From Nonomuraea sediminis (GTDB taxonomy: Bacteria > Actinomycetota > Actinomycetes > Streptosporangiales > Streptosporangiaceae): a stretch of DNA of 46,334 nucleotides. The translations under genes were made by a program, and so were the position numbers. Of the stretch, positions 16,805 to 25,316 are shown piece after piece (position 1 is the first letter of the stretch; each line of letters starts with the position of its first letter). Location: NCBI RefSeq assembly GCF_018531495.1, contig NZ_JAHDTI010000030.1, positions 1 to 46,334 of the forward strand. The letters run 5' to 3'. The notes beneath the pieces were generated by a model. It did no database searches. It had not been told where the DNA came from and worked only from the letters and a program-made list of their open reading frames with translations.

Positions 16805-18550
16805 GTGATCTTTATCAGCGCTGGTTTGGTGCTCGCGGCGGTCGTCCTGCTGATCGCGGGCTTCGTGCTGGGAGCGCCGTACCTGATCATGTGGTCCATC
16901 GTGGTCAGCGTGCTGTCCGCGCTGTTCCTGGTGATCGGGGCGTTCCTGCGGCGACATGAGTTGTTCCCCAGCGGGGAGCGGGCAGCCACGCCGCCCGCGC
17001 CGCCCGCGGGTCTCGTGCCTCCGGCAGTCCAGCAGGGTCCGGTGGGAGCGTCGCGTGCTCAGAGCGCGACCATCCCGGCTCCCACCCCGCGCCGCCCCAC
17101 GACGCGCGGGATCTCCCCGGACGCCATCGTGCTGGTCATCCCCGGCCGCAAGCGCTACCACGTCCCCGGCTGCCGTCAGCTGGCCGGGCGTGATCACGAG
17201 GAGCTCACTTACGAGGAGGCGCGCGAGGAGGGCTTCACGCCCTGCACGACGTGCCTGCCCGACGCAGCGCTCGGCGGACGGCAGCTGCCGCCTGCCGCCG
17301 ACCCCGAGCCGGCCGTCACCCCCCAGTCCGGCCCCGCCGTCCCCGTGGACCCAGAAGGCGCGGTCGCATCCCCCGAGACGGTCTCCCCCCAGGAGTCGCC
17401 CTCCGAGGTGACCCAGAACCTCCGTCCCCCGGTCATCGCCGGCGAGCAGGCGCCTCAGGCCTCGCCCTCCGGCGGCTGGTTCGACGCCAAGCCCGCCGCC
17501 AAGACCGGCGACCCCGCCAAGCCCGGCACGGCCAAGCCCGGCACGGCCCCCGCCGCCTCCCAGCAGCCCGCGGGCACCTCCAAGCCCGGCTCCGCCTCCG
17601 GCCCCACCCCGGCCGCCTCCGAGCGTCAGCCCGGCTCCTCTGACCGGAAGCCCGGCGCCACTGAACGTCAGCCCGGCTCCTCAGACCGGAAGCCCGGCGC
17701 CTCGGAGACGAAGCCCGGCTCCTCTGGCCAGAAGCCCGGCACTGCCGAGACGAAGCCCGGCGCTTCTGAGAGCAAGCCCGGCGCTTCTGAGAGCAAGCCC
17801 GGCGCCTCCCGGCAGGACCCGGCCGACGAATCCGCTGCGACCGGCCCGCGCCTGGCTCCCTACGTGACCAAGGCCTCCCAGGAGAGCGCCTCGTCGCCGA
17901 AGCCCGCCCAGCGCCCCGCCCCGTCGCAGGAGAGCGGCCCCCAGCGCCCCGCACGGCCTCAGGAGAGCGACCCCCGGCGTCCAGGCCCACCCGCCCAGGG
18001 AACGAGCCCCCAGCGACCCGCTGCGTCCGCGCAGGGGCCTGCTGCGCCCTCCCAGAGCGCTCAGCGCCCGCCTTCGGAGCGCCCGGCCTCGTCCGCGGAG
18101 TCCGTGGCCAAGCCCAAGGGCCCGCTGCCCACCGGCGGCACCTCAGCCCAGCGCCCGCCCACCCCTGGCTCCCAGGGCACGACGGACAAGCCCTCCGCGG
18201 GAGCGGGCCGTACGCCGGAGAAGCCGTCGGCGGGCCGTACCGAGAAGCCGGCAACCGGTGGCAAGCCCGCGACGCCCGCGGAGACCAAGAAGCCCGAGGC
18301 CAAGAAGCCGGAGGCCGCCGAGGAGCCCGAGCCCGACGGCGAGGAGACGCGGCCCGACGTGCGCGCCCCCGGTAAGAAGACGGGCACGGTGAAGGTCATC
18401 GTGGGGACCCGCCGCTACCACAGCACCGCCTGCCCGCTGATCCGCGGCGCCGGCGACACGGGCGTCGAGACGATGACGCTGGCCCAGGCCGAGGCGGCGG
18501 GCCTGACGAGCTGCTCGGTCTGCCAGCACGACAGGGAGACCGTCGCCTGA
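16805..18550 (+). CDS. Membrane protein with two Ada-like zinc-binding knuckles and repeat linker
   Basis: Function unknown. Two N-terminal membrane segments (about residues 1-22 and 25-46) precede a cytoplasmic region with two copies of a metal-knuckle motif resembling the zinc site of Ada methyltransferase: YH..C..L then PC.TC, with Cys123, Cys147 and Cys150 in copy one and Cys543, Cys570 and Cys573 in copy two. Each copy has the EA..xG pattern before the CxxC pair. Between them lies about 380 aa of low-complexity Pro/Ala/Ser/Lys sequence including nine exact-length heptads (ERQPGSS, DRKPGAT, ESKPGAS and similar). GTG 16805 starts 40 bases after divIVA, so it may be co-transcribed with the division genes. 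I cannot name a function; a polar or septal adaptor is only a guess from position. Confidence 0.8.
   Translation: MIFISAGLVLAAVVLLIAGFVLGAPYLIMWSIVVSVLSALFLVIGAFLRRHELFPSGERAATPPAPPAGLVPPAVQQGPVGASRAQSATIPAPTPRRPTTRGISPDAIVLVIPGRKRYHVPGCRQLAGRDHEELTYEEAREEGFTPCTTCLPDAALGGRQLPPAADPEPAVTPQSGPAVPVDPEGAVASPETVSPQESPSEVTQNLRPPVIAGEQAPQASPSGGWFDAKPAAKTGDPAKPGTAKPGTAPAASQQPAGTSKPGSASGPTPAASERQPGSSDRKPGATERQPGSSDRKPGASETKPGSSGQKPGTAETKPGASESKPGASESKPGASRQDPADESAATGPRLAPYVTKASQESASSPKPAQRPAPSQESGPQRPARPQESDPRRPGPPAQGTSPQRPAASAQGPAAPSQSAQRPPSERPASSAESVAKPKGPLPTGGTSAQRPPTPGSQGTTDKPSAGAGRTPEKPSAGRTEKPATGGKPATPAETKKPEAKKPEAAEEPEPDGEETRPDVRAPGKKTGTVKVIVGTRRYHSTACPLIRGAGDTGVETMTLAQAEAAGLTSCSVCQHDRETVA
17621..17809 (+). 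repeat. Nine tandem 21-base units encoding PG heptads
   Basis: Nine in-frame 21-base units, each encoding seven residues of the form E/D-R/T/S-K/Q-P-G-x-x. The last two units encode the identical heptad ESKPGAS, and the copies share long identical stretches, suggesting recent slippage expansion. They lie within the linker of the double-knuckle membrane protein and keep frame. Confidence 0.85.
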
Positions 18551-18559
18551 GACCCGGGG

Positions 18560-19453
18560 TCACGGGTGCTGGAGCAGGTCGTGCGCGGCCAGGTCGAAGG
18601 CGAGCGTACGGGCCGTGGCGTTGTCGGAGCGCCAGAGCAGCCCCCACTCCAGGGCGGGCGCGTCCTCGACGGGGACGAAGGCCAGATCGGGTCGCGCGTG
18701 GTAGCGGCGCGCGTGCGCGCCGACGAGGAAGGCGCCCTGGCCGGCGCTCACCAGCGTGAGGATCTCGTTGAACGTCTCGGCTGAGGGCCCGTGCTCGATC
18801 GGGCGGCCCGACGGCGTCCGCGCGGGCGTGCGGTCGTCGCGGTAGGACACCGGCAGCGAGTCGGGCAGCCGCACCAGCTTGACGCGCGCCAGGTCCTCCA
18901 GGGTGATGGAGGTACGGCGGGCGAAGGGATGCCCCGAGGGTACGGCGAGCATCCTGGCCTCCCGCACCACGACCTGCCCTGTGACGAGCGTGGGGTCGCG
19001 CATCGGCAGGTCGGTGAGCGCCACGTCGACCTCGCCGTCCCGCAGCCAGGGGACGACGTTCGCGATCTGCGCCTCGCGGATCTGGACCTCGCAGCCCGGC
19101 TCCCTGGCGCGGAACAGCTGCGCGATGCCCACGAGCAGCTGCCCGGCCGCCACGTCGGTGAACGCCACCCTGAGCGTGCCAGTGACGCCCTGACCGGCCT
19201 CGACCGCCCGGGTGAAGGCGGCGTTGAGCTCGGCCCAGGCGGGGGACATCTCGTCGTAGAGGCGCCGGCCCATGGGTGACAGCTCGACGCGGCGGCTGGT
19301 GCGGTTGAACAGCGGGACGCCGACGCGGCGCTCGAGCTTGGCGATCGTCTGGCTGATGCGGGCGGTCGAGACGCGCAGCCGCTCGGCGGTGCGGCCGAAG
19401 TGGAGTTCCTCGGCCAGGGTCAGGAACGCCTCGACCTCGTACCGCTCCAGCAT
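18560..19453 (-). CDS. LysR family transcriptional regulator
   Basis: LysR-type regulator of 297 aa. N-terminal winged HTH begins MLERYEVEAFLTLAEELHFG with the typical RTAERLRVSTARISQTIAKLE recognition region (split across residues 20-40), followed by the periplasmic-binding-like co-inducer domain from about residue 90. A purine-rich GGGGGCGGG precedes ATG 19453. The frame stays open far upstream into the antisense of ileS, but homology starts at this Met. It points toward the double-knuckle gene, whose stop lies only 9 bases from its own (convergent). No divergent target gene is apparent; it may regulate distant loci or itself. Inducer unknown. Confidence 0.88.
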   Translation of the reverse strand: MLERYEVEAFLTLAEELHFGRTAERLRVSTARISQTIAKLERRVGVPLFNRTSRRVELSPMGRRLYDEMSPAWAELNAAFTRAVEAGQGVTGTLRVAFTDVAAGQLLVGIAQLFRAREPGCEVQIREAQIANVVPWLRDGEVDVALTDLPMRDPTLVTGQVVVREARMLAVPSGHPFARRTSITLEDLARVKLVRLPDSLPVSYRDDRTPARTPSGRPIEHGPSAETFNEILTLVSAGQGAFLVGAHARRYHARPDLAFVPVEDAPALEWGLLWRSDNATARTLAFDLAAHDLLQHP

Positions 19454-19499
19454 CCCGCCCCCATCGTCAAGCCACGATTCACGATCCTCCCACGACGCC

Positions 19500-19528
19500 G
19501 GCGGGCCGCCTGGGGAGGGCGGCCCGCC
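19500..19528 (-). terminator. Hairpin terminator after ileS
   Basis: Perfect 11-base stem ggcgggccgcc / ggcggcccgcc with a 7-base loop, 8 bases past the ileS stop on the minus strand and before the LysR gene. No T-run. Confidence 0.6.
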
Positions 19529-19536
19529 GTGAGGAG

Positions 19537-22500
19537 TCAGACGCGGCTGAGCTGGAAGCTGAGGCCGAGGTCGTCGTCCGTGTACGCGGGGACGTCGCCG
19601 GCCGTGCCCTCCGTGAGGGTGGTGGCCAGGACCTCGTCCGCGACGACCTGGCCCGACGTGCGCAGGGCCGCGGCGAGGTCGGGCGAGGTGGCCGTCCACC
19701 ACAGCGAGATCCGGTCCGTGATCGACAGCCCGCTGGACTTGCGGGCATCCTGCACGAGCCTGATGACCTCGCGCAGCAGCCCGGCCTGGCGCAGCGAGTC
19801 GGTGAGCGTGAGGTCGAGCGCGACCGTCTCGCCCGTGCCCGTGTCGACGGCGCCCGTCTCGACGGCCCAGCCCGACTTGGGCTGCTCGGTGACGATCACC
19901 TCGTCGGGGCCGAGCGACACCTCGCCGAGAGAACCGGCGGCTACCGTCACCGTGCCGCCCGAGCGCAGCGTGCGCGCCAGCGACGTCGCGTCGGCCGCGC
20001 CCACGGCCTCGGCCACGAGCTTGGTCTGCGATCCGAACCGCTTGCCGAGAGCCCGGAAGTTCGGCTTGACGGTGTAGGAGACCAGGTCCGCGCTGAATCC
20101 GGACATGTCCTCGATCGCCTGCACGTTGAGCTCGTCCGCGATGAGGTCGCGCAGCTCCTGCGGCATCGACGGCCAGTCGTGCGCGCCCACGAGCGCCCGC
20201 CCGAGCGGCTGCCGCGTCTTGACCCCGGAGGAGGCCCGCGCCGACCGGCCGAGCTCCACCAGTCGCCGCACCAGCGCCATCTGCGCCGACAGCTGCGGGT
20301 CGAGCAGATTCTCCTGTACGGCGGGCCAGGAGGCCAGGTGCACCGAGGCGGGCGCGTCGACCCCCCGCAGCACGTCCCACAGGTAGTCGGTGACGAACGG
20401 CGTGATGGGCGCCATGAGCCGGGTGACGGTCTCCAGGCACTCGTACAGCGTGGCGAAGGCGTCGGTCGAGCCCTGCCAGAACCGCCGCCGCGACCGCCGC
20501 ACGTACCAGTTGGACAGGTCGTCGAGGAAGTCGGCCAGCAGCCGCCCGGCCCGCTGCGTGTCGTAGGCGTCGAGCGCCGCGGTGACGTCGGCCACCGTGC
20601 GGTTCAGCTCGGCCAGCGCCCACCGGTCGAGCAGCGGCCGCTCGGAGACCGGTGTGGCGGGCGAGGCCGGGGTCCACGACTCGGCGTTGGCGTACAGCGT
20701 GAAGAAGGAGGCCGTGTTCCAGTAGGTCAGCAGGACCTTCCTGACGATCTCCTCCAGCGCGACGTGGCCGACCCGCCTGGCCGCCCACGGCGAGCCCGAG
20801 CAGGCCATGAACCAGCGCAGCGCGTCGGCCCCGTGCTGGTCCATCAGCGGGATGGGCTCGAGCACGTTGCCCAGGTGCTTGCTCATCTTGCGGCCGTCCT
20901 CGGCCAGGATGAGCCCCAGGCACAGGACGTTCTCGTAGGACGACTGGCCGAACACCAGCGTGCCCACGGCCATCAGCGAGTAGAACCAGCCGCGCGTCTG
21001 GTCGGTGGCCTCGCAGATGAAGTCGGCCGGGTAGACGCCCTCGGGCTTGCCGCGGGCGCCCCACTGGGCGAACGGCATCGACCCGGAGTCGTACCAGGCG
21101 TCGATGACGTCCGGTACCCGGTGCGCCACGGCACCGCAGGAGGGGCAGTCGAAGGTGACGTCGTCGACGTAGGGACGGTGCGGGTCGAGCGCCGACAGGT
21201 CCTGACCCGCCAGCGAACCGAGCTCCTCCAGTGACCCCACGCAGGTCACGTGCGCGTCGTCCTCGGAGCAGACCCACAGCGGCAGCGGCGTGCCCCAGTA
21301 GCGCGAGCGCGACAGCGACCAGTCGACGTTGTTGCGCAGCCACTCGCCGTAGCGGCCCCACTTGATCGTCTCGGGGAACCAGTTGGTCTTGCCGTTCTCC
21401 GTCAGCAGCTGGTCCTTGACCGCGGTGGTCCTGATGTACCAGGACGGCAGCGCGTAGTACAGCAGCGGGGTGTGGCAGCGCCAGCAGTGCGGGTAGCTGT
21501 GGTCGAAGTGGCCGCCGCGGAACAGCAGCCCGCGCCCCCGCAGGTCCTGCGTCAGCGGCTCGTCGGCGTCCTTGAAGAACTTGCCGCCGACCATCGGCAC
21601 GTCGTCGAGGAAGCGCCCGTCGGGGCCGATCGGGTTGACGACCGGCATGCCGTACTTCCGGGTCACGGTCAGGTCGTCGGCGCCGAAGGCGGGCGCCTGG
21701 TGCACCAGACCGGTGCCGTCCTCGACGGTGACGTAGTCGCCGAGCACCACGTAGTGCGCGCCGGGGATGTCGACCAGCTCGAAGGGCCGGGTATAGCTGG
21801 TGTGCTCCAGGTCCCGCCCGGTGAAGCGCGCCACCTCGGTCACGTCCTCGCCGAGGACCTGGGTCAGCAGCGGCTCGGCGACCACGAGCACCTCGCCGCC
21901 GGCCGTACGGGCGGCGACGTAGGTGACGTCGGGGTGCACGGCCACCGCGGTGTTGGAGACCAGGGTCCACGGGGTCGTGGTCCAGATGAGCAGGTTGGCG
22001 CCGAGCTCGGCCAGCGGGCCGGAGGTGGCGGGCATGCGCACGTAGACCGACGGCGAGGACACGGTCTCGTATCCGCCGGGCTGGCCCAGCTCGTGGTCGG
22101 ACAGGCCGGTGCCGCAGCGCGGGCAGTACGGCGTGATCCGGAAGTCGCGGAAGAGCAGCCCCTTGTCGAAGATGACCTTCAGCGACCACCACACCGACTG
22201 CACGTAGTCGGGGTCCATCGTGCGGTAGGCGTCGGACAGGTTGATCCAGTAACCCATCCGCTCGGTGAGCTCTTCGAAGGCGTCGACGTGGCGCAGGACC
22301 GATTCACGGCACTTGGCGTTGAACTCGGCGATGCCGTATTCCTCGATGTCCTTCTTGCCGGACAGGCCGAGTTCCTTCTCGATGCCGACCTCGACCGGCA
22401 GCCCGTGGCAGTCCCAGCCGGCCTTGCGCGGGACGGTGAAGCCGTTCATGGTCTTGTAGCGGGGGAACAGGTCCTTGAAGACGCGCGCCTCGACGTGGTG

Positions 22501-22680
22501 CACGCCGGGCAGGCCGTTGGCCGTGGGCGGGCCCTCGTAGAACACCCAGGAGGGGTTGCCCGCGTTCTGCTCGATCGAGCGCTCGAAGATCTTCCCGTCC
22601 CGCCAGCGGTCTAGGACCTCGCGCTCGAGCGCGGGCAGGTCCACCTGCGCGGGAAGAGAGCGGAAATATGGGGAAGACAT
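19537..22680 (-). CDS. ileS: Isoleucyl-tRNA synthetase
   Basis: Class I aminoacyl-tRNA synthetase charging tRNA-Ile. The HIGH-region motif is PPTANGLPGVHHVEAR near residues 50-65 and the KMSKH loop GRKMSKHLGN lies in the catalytic core. CP1 editing-domain sequence and two Cys pairs (YCPRCGTG, FDCPSCGA) are present. The chosen start is ATG 22680 (MSSPYFRSLP) with GGAGG 11 bases upstream; a TTG at 22713 in the same frame would add 11 residues but lies within the regulatory leader. 1047 aa, matching the long actinobacterial/eukaryote-like type. Expression is expected to be controlled by the T-box immediately upstream. Confidence 0.96.
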   Translation of the reverse strand: MSSPYFRSLPAQVDLPALEREVLDRWRDGKIFERSIEQNAGNPSWVFYEGPPTANGLPGVHHVEARVFKDLFPRYKTMNGFTVPRKAGWDCHGLPVEVGIEKELGLSGKKDIEEYGIAEFNAKCRESVLRHVDAFEELTERMGYWINLSDAYRTMDPDYVQSVWWSLKVIFDKGLLFRDFRITPYCPRCGTGLSDHELGQPGGYETVSSPSVYVRMPATSGPLAELGANLLIWTTTPWTLVSNTAVAVHPDVTYVAARTAGGEVLVVAEPLLTQVLGEDVTEVARFTGRDLEHTSYTRPFELVDIPGAHYVVLGDYVTVEDGTGLVHQAPAFGADDLTVTRKYGMPVVNPIGPDGRFLDDVPMVGGKFFKDADEPLTQDLRGRGLLFRGGHFDHSYPHCWRCHTPLLYYALPSWYIRTTAVKDQLLTENGKTNWFPETIKWGRYGEWLRNNVDWSLSRSRYWGTPLPLWVCSEDDAHVTCVGSLEELGSLAGQDLSALDPHRPYVDDVTFDCPSCGAVAHRVPDVIDAWYDSGSMPFAQWGARGKPEGVYPADFICEATDQTRGWFYSLMAVGTLVFGQSSYENVLCLGLILAEDGRKMSKHLGNVLEPIPLMDQHGADALRWFMACSGSPWAARRVGHVALEEIVRKVLLTYWNTASFFTLYANAESWTPASPATPVSERPLLDRWALAELNRTVADVTAALDAYDTQRAGRLLADFLDDLSNWYVRRSRRRFWQGSTDAFATLYECLETVTRLMAPITPFVTDYLWDVLRGVDAPASVHLASWPAVQENLLDPQLSAQMALVRRLVELGRSARASSGVKTRQPLGRALVGAHDWPSMPQELRDLIADELNVQAIEDMSGFSADLVSYTVKPNFRALGKRFGSQTKLVAEAVGAADATSLARTLRSGGTVTVAAGSLGEVSLGPDEVIVTEQPKSGWAVETGAVDTGTGETVALDLTLTDSLRQAGLLREVIRLVQDARKSSGLSITDRISLWWTATSPDLAAALRTSGQVVADEVLATTLTEGTAGDVPAYTDDDLGLSFQLSRV

Positions 22681-22694
22681 CTCGGGCGGGACCT

Positions 22695-22872
22695 CCACGA
22701 CGGTTGCCGGCAACTGGCGTGAAGGGACGAAGCCGTACGGCTCCGCGGTACCACCCTTCTTGGCCTCCTCGGGAGGCCCACTTCATTTGTGCTGCTGCCG
22801 GTTCTAGTGAGCCCCGTGGGACCGTTCTTCCGGCGGCTCCGGGGTGATATCCCTCACATTCGGGCCCCATCA
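22695..22872 (-). ncRNA. T-box leader of ileS (translational, short stem I)
   Basis: On the minus strand, the canonical T-box core AGGGTGGTACCGCGG is at 22744-22757, preceded by a hairpin ggcctc / gaggcc. Upstream, a short stem I candidate contains GGATATCACC, with the isoleucine codon ATC at 22846-22848 as specifier. The leader has no long stem I and no terminator hairpin with T-run before ATG, which fits the actinobacterial class that binds uncharged tRNA-Ile and exposes the ileS Shine-Dalgarno (GGAGG at 22692-22696) rather than controlling termination. The class is well established; boundaries here are approximate. Confidence 0.9.
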
Positions 22873-22889
22873 ACGCCTTGCAGGTTCAA

Positions 22890-22895
22890 ACGATA
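22890..22895 (-). promoter_or_regulatory. Possible -10 element of ileS T-box transcript
   Basis: TATCGT on the minus strand lies about 20 bases upstream of the first T-box stem, the right distance for a -10 element. No good -35 is seen. Confidence 0.3.
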
Positions 22896-23048
22896 ACGCA
22901 GAGTGGAGCGAAAGGCTTCCAGGTTTCCCCGCCGCGTGGTCGGGTAAGCCGCAAATCCCTACAAAGCTGAGGGAATGGACGCCCCGGGGGAGGAGTTCAA
23001 TCAGCGGGGCGGGATAGTACGGGAGGGGTAAACCCATCGGCGGGTCGT

Positions 23049-23077
23049 TTGCCGATCCGTTATCGGGCACCTAAGCT
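23049..23077 (+). promoter_or_regulatory. Promoter of dksA-like/lspA/rluD operon
   Basis: TTGCCG (23049-23054), 17-base spacer, TAAGCT (23072-23077), 40 bases before the start of the DksA-like gene. Reasonable fit to the housekeeping sigma consensus. Confidence 0.5.
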
Positions 23078-23117
23078 GCCCGCACCATTTACGGCCTTGA
23101 TCAGCATGGAGGCAGCC

Positions 23118-23507
23118 ATGGCGGCAGTCACGCAGACCGCTACAGAGTCGATGTGGTCGGAAGAGGAGCTGGCCGAGGTACGCGGTGCCCTGCAGAAGGA
23201 GATCGACGAACTCACCGTGGACATCCTGCGCCACGAGTCGGAGATCGCCTCCGGCGACGTCACGCAGGGCGCGGGTGACGACCAGGCGGACGCCGGCGCG
23301 AAGACCTACGAGCGGGAACGCGAGATCGCCCTTACCCTGAATGCGCGCGATCTGGTCGCGCAGAACGAACGTGCGATCGCCAGGATCGACGCAGGGACCT
23401 ATGGAGTGTGCGAATCGTGCCACAAGCCGATCGGCAAGGAACGTCTTCAGGCGTTCCCGAGGGCGACGCTGTGCGTGGCCTGCAAGCAGAAGGAGGAGCG
23501 CCGGTAG
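23118..23507 (+). CDS. TraR/DksA family zinc-finger protein
   Basis: Small (129 aa) DksA/TraR C4-type zinc-finger protein. The N-terminal half is a predicted helical coiled coil (EEELAEVRGALQKEIDEL and onward) and the C-terminal half has the zinc knuckle YGVCESCHKPIGKERLQ with the second pair LCVACKQK, so all four cysteines are present. Members bind RNA polymerase near the secondary channel, but actinobacterial versions of this size are mostly uncharacterised. ATG 23118 has GGAGG 5 bases upstream; ATG 23106 and an open frame to 23049 are less likely. It is the first gene of an operon with lspA. Confidence 0.88.
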   Translation: MAAVTQTATESMWSEEELAEVRGALQKEIDELTVDILRHESEIASGDVTQGAGDDQADAGAKTYEREREIALTLNARDLVAQNERAIARIDAGTYGVCESCHKPIGKERLQAFPRATLCVACKQKEERR

Positions 23508-24043
23508 GCAGGAGGCGCGGGCGGGTTCTCGCCGTCCTCATCGCTCTGGCGATCGTCGTCTACGCGGCCGACCTGATCACCAAGACGCTGGTGCTGAAGT
23601 CGCTGGAAGGCAAGGCGCCCCTGGTCGTCATCCAGGACGTGCTGCAGTTCCGGGTGATCTTCAACTCCGGCGCGGCGTTCAGCATCGGCACAGGGATGAC
23701 GATCGTCTTCACCTTCATCGCCGTCGGCGTGGTGGTGGCGATCGTGCGGACGGCACGCAAGCTGCGCAGCCTGCCCTGGGCGATCACGCTGGGCCTGCTG
23801 CTGGGCGGGGCGCTGGGCAACCTCACCGACAGGCTGCTGCGCTACCCGTCGGGATTCGGCAGGTCCGTCCAGTTCCAGGGGCACGTGGTCGACTTCATCG
23901 AGGTGCTGCCCGGCCACTTCCCTGTGATCGACTACTTCCCGGTGTTCAACGTCGCCGACTCGTCGATCGTGTGCGGCGGGATCCTGGCGGTGTTCCTGGC
24001 CTGGCGGGGCTACCAGATCGACGGCACCAGGGACATGAAATGA
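23471..24043 (+). CDS. lspA: Signal peptidase II (prolipoprotein signal peptidase)
   Basis: Membrane aspartyl protease that removes signal peptides from diacylglyceryl-modified prolipoproteins. Four hydrophobic segments are visible, the first around VLAVLIALAIVVYAADLITK. The catalytic aspartates are in GNLTDR (D120) and FNVADS (D163). There is no ATG/GTG/TTG between the dksA-like stop and the first membrane segment, so the best start is GTG 23471, inside the 3' end of the preceding gene (37-base overlap); GTG 23408 is an alternative. 190 aa. The stop overlaps the start of the pseudouridine synthase gene. Confidence 0.93.
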   Translation: MRGLQAEGGAPVGRRRGRVLAVLIALAIVVYAADLITKTLVLKSLEGKAPLVVIQDVLQFRVIFNSGAAFSIGTGMTIVFTFIAVGVVVAIVRTARKLRSLPWAITLGLLLGGALGNLTDRLLRYPSGFGRSVQFQGHVVDFIEVLPGHFPVIDYFPVFNVADSSIVCGGILAVFLAWRGYQIDGTRDMK

Positions 24044-24969
24044 GCGAGCACCGCAGCCTCCCCGTACCCGACGGGCTCGAGGGCGAGCGCCTGGACGCGG
24101 CGCTGTCGCGGCTGTTCGGGTTCTCCCGTACCAGGGCCGCCGAGCTGATCGCCGAGGGTGACGTCACGGTCGACGGCAGGGCTCCCGCCAAGTCCGACCG
24201 GGTGCACGCCGGCGCCTGGCTCGAGGTCGTCATCCCCCCGCCGGTCGCCACGCCGATGCCGGTGGCCGAGCCGGTGCCGGGCATGAGCGTCGTCTACGAG
24301 GACGACGACATCGTGGTCGTCAACAAGCCCATCGGGGTGGCCGCCCACCCGACGGTCGGCTGGACGGGCCCGACCGTGATCGGCGGCCTGCTGGGCGCCG
24401 GGCACACGATCGCCACCAGCGGCGCCGCCGAGCGCCAGGGCATCGTGCACCGCCTGGACGCCAACACCACCGGCGCGATGGTGGTGGCCAAGAGCGAGCA
24501 CGCCTATTCCGTGCTGAAGCGGGCCTTCAAGGAGCGTACGGTCGACAAGCGCTACCACGCGCTGGTCCAGGGCCACCCCGACCCGTTCAGGGGCACGGTG
24601 GACGCGCCCATCGACCGCCACCCCTCCGGCGACGGCCGCTTCGCGGTGGTCGCGGGCGGCAAGCCGTCGGTCACCCACTACGACACGATCGAGGCGTTCC
24701 GCGCGGCCTCGCTGCTGGACATCAAGCTGGAGACCGGCCGCACCCACCAGATCAGGGTGCACATGGCCGCGCTGCGCCACCCCTGCGTGGGCGACCTGCT
24801 CTACGGCGCCGACCCCACGCTCGCCGCCCGCCTGGGCCTGACCAGGCAGTGGCTGCACGCGGTGTCGCTGGGCTTCGAGCACCCCGCGACGGGCGAGTGG
24901 ATGACCTTCACCTCCGACTACCCGGACGACCTGCGCAAGGCGCTCGACATCGTCACCGCCGAGTCCTGA
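24040..24969 (+). CDS. rluD: RluA/RluD family pseudouridine synthase
   Basis: Pseudouridine synthase of the RluA family acting on 23S rRNA; the position after lspA is conserved and matches the RluD-like member. An N-terminal S4 RNA-binding domain (about residues 15-65, ERLDAALSRLFGFSRTRAAE) is followed by the catalytic domain with the active-site aspartate D140 in HRLDANTTG, and GRTHQIRVHMAALRHP near the C-terminus. Start ATG 24040 overlaps the lspA stop (ATGA); the longer open frame upstream is a shadow. 309 aa. Substrate uridines cannot be told from sequence. Confidence 0.9.
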   Translation: MSEHRSLPVPDGLEGERLDAALSRLFGFSRTRAAELIAEGDVTVDGRAPAKSDRVHAGAWLEVVIPPPVATPMPVAEPVPGMSVVYEDDDIVVVNKPIGVAAHPTVGWTGPTVIGGLLGAGHTIATSGAAERQGIVHRLDANTTGAMVVAKSEHAYSVLKRAFKERTVDKRYHALVQGHPDPFRGTVDAPIDRHPSGDGRFAVVAGGKPSVTHYDTIEAFRAASLLDIKLETGRTHQIRVHMAALRHPCVGDLLYGADPTLAARLGLTRQWLHAVSLGFEHPATGEWMTFTSDYPDDLRKALDIVTAES

Positions 24970-25008
24970 CCCCCTGGGCCGGGTGGACTGGGGCGGGCGC
25001 CGGGTCAG
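24966..25008. terminator. Possible bidirectional terminator between rluD and azlD
   Basis: Arms ctgaccc (24966-24972) and gggtcag (25002-25008) pair across the convergent stop codons of rluD and azlD, with GC-rich sequence between. Loop is long (29 bases), so this is tentative. Confidence 0.35.
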
Positions 25009-25316
25009 CCGAAGACCATCCGGACGAGGGCGGTGACCACCGCGGCGGCGGCCAGCACCACCAGGAACGGCGCGCGCAGCAGCAGCGCCACCACCGCGGC
25101 GCCCAGCCCGGCGGTCCTGGCGGCGTCCACGTGCAGGCTGCCCTGCTGGGTGAACATCTGCACCGCGATCAGCGCCGACAGCAGCGCCACCGGCACCAGT
25201 TCGGCGAAGCGGCGCACCACCGGGTGGTCGAGCACCCGGCGCGGCGCGGCGAGCCCCGCCAGCTTCAGCACGTAGCAGCCCAGGCACACGGCCATCAGGG
25301 CCCACCACAGGCTCAT
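25005..25316 (-). CDS. azlD: AzlD family branched-chain amino acid exporter subunit
   Basis: Small hydrophobic protein (103 aa) with about four membrane segments, starting MSLWWALMAVCLGCYVLKLAGL and containing RRFAELVPVALLSALIAVQMF, typical of the AzlD family (Pfam AzlD). AzlC and AzlD form a two-part exporter for branched-chain amino acids or analogues (such as azaleucine). The ATG at 25316 overlaps the azlC stop (ATGA). The substrate here is inferred only from the family. Last gene of the minus-strand run starting at the kinases. Confidence 0.88.
   Translation of the reverse strand: MSLWWALMAVCLGCYVLKLAGLAAPRRVLDHPVVRRFAELVPVALLSALIAVQMFTQQGSLHVDAARTAGLGAAVVALLLRAPFLVVLAAAAVVTALVRMVFG

Noticed and set aside
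18560..22192. A 1210-codon minus-strand frame ending in the LysR gene
   Set aside because: Residues before the LysR Met are an alternative-frame shadow of ileS with Arg/Pro/Gly-rich composition.
22878..22892. caggttcaaacg as a possible tRNA T-loop
   Set aside because: No acceptor stem, anticodon arm or D arm surrounds it; it lies in the ileS leader and promoter.
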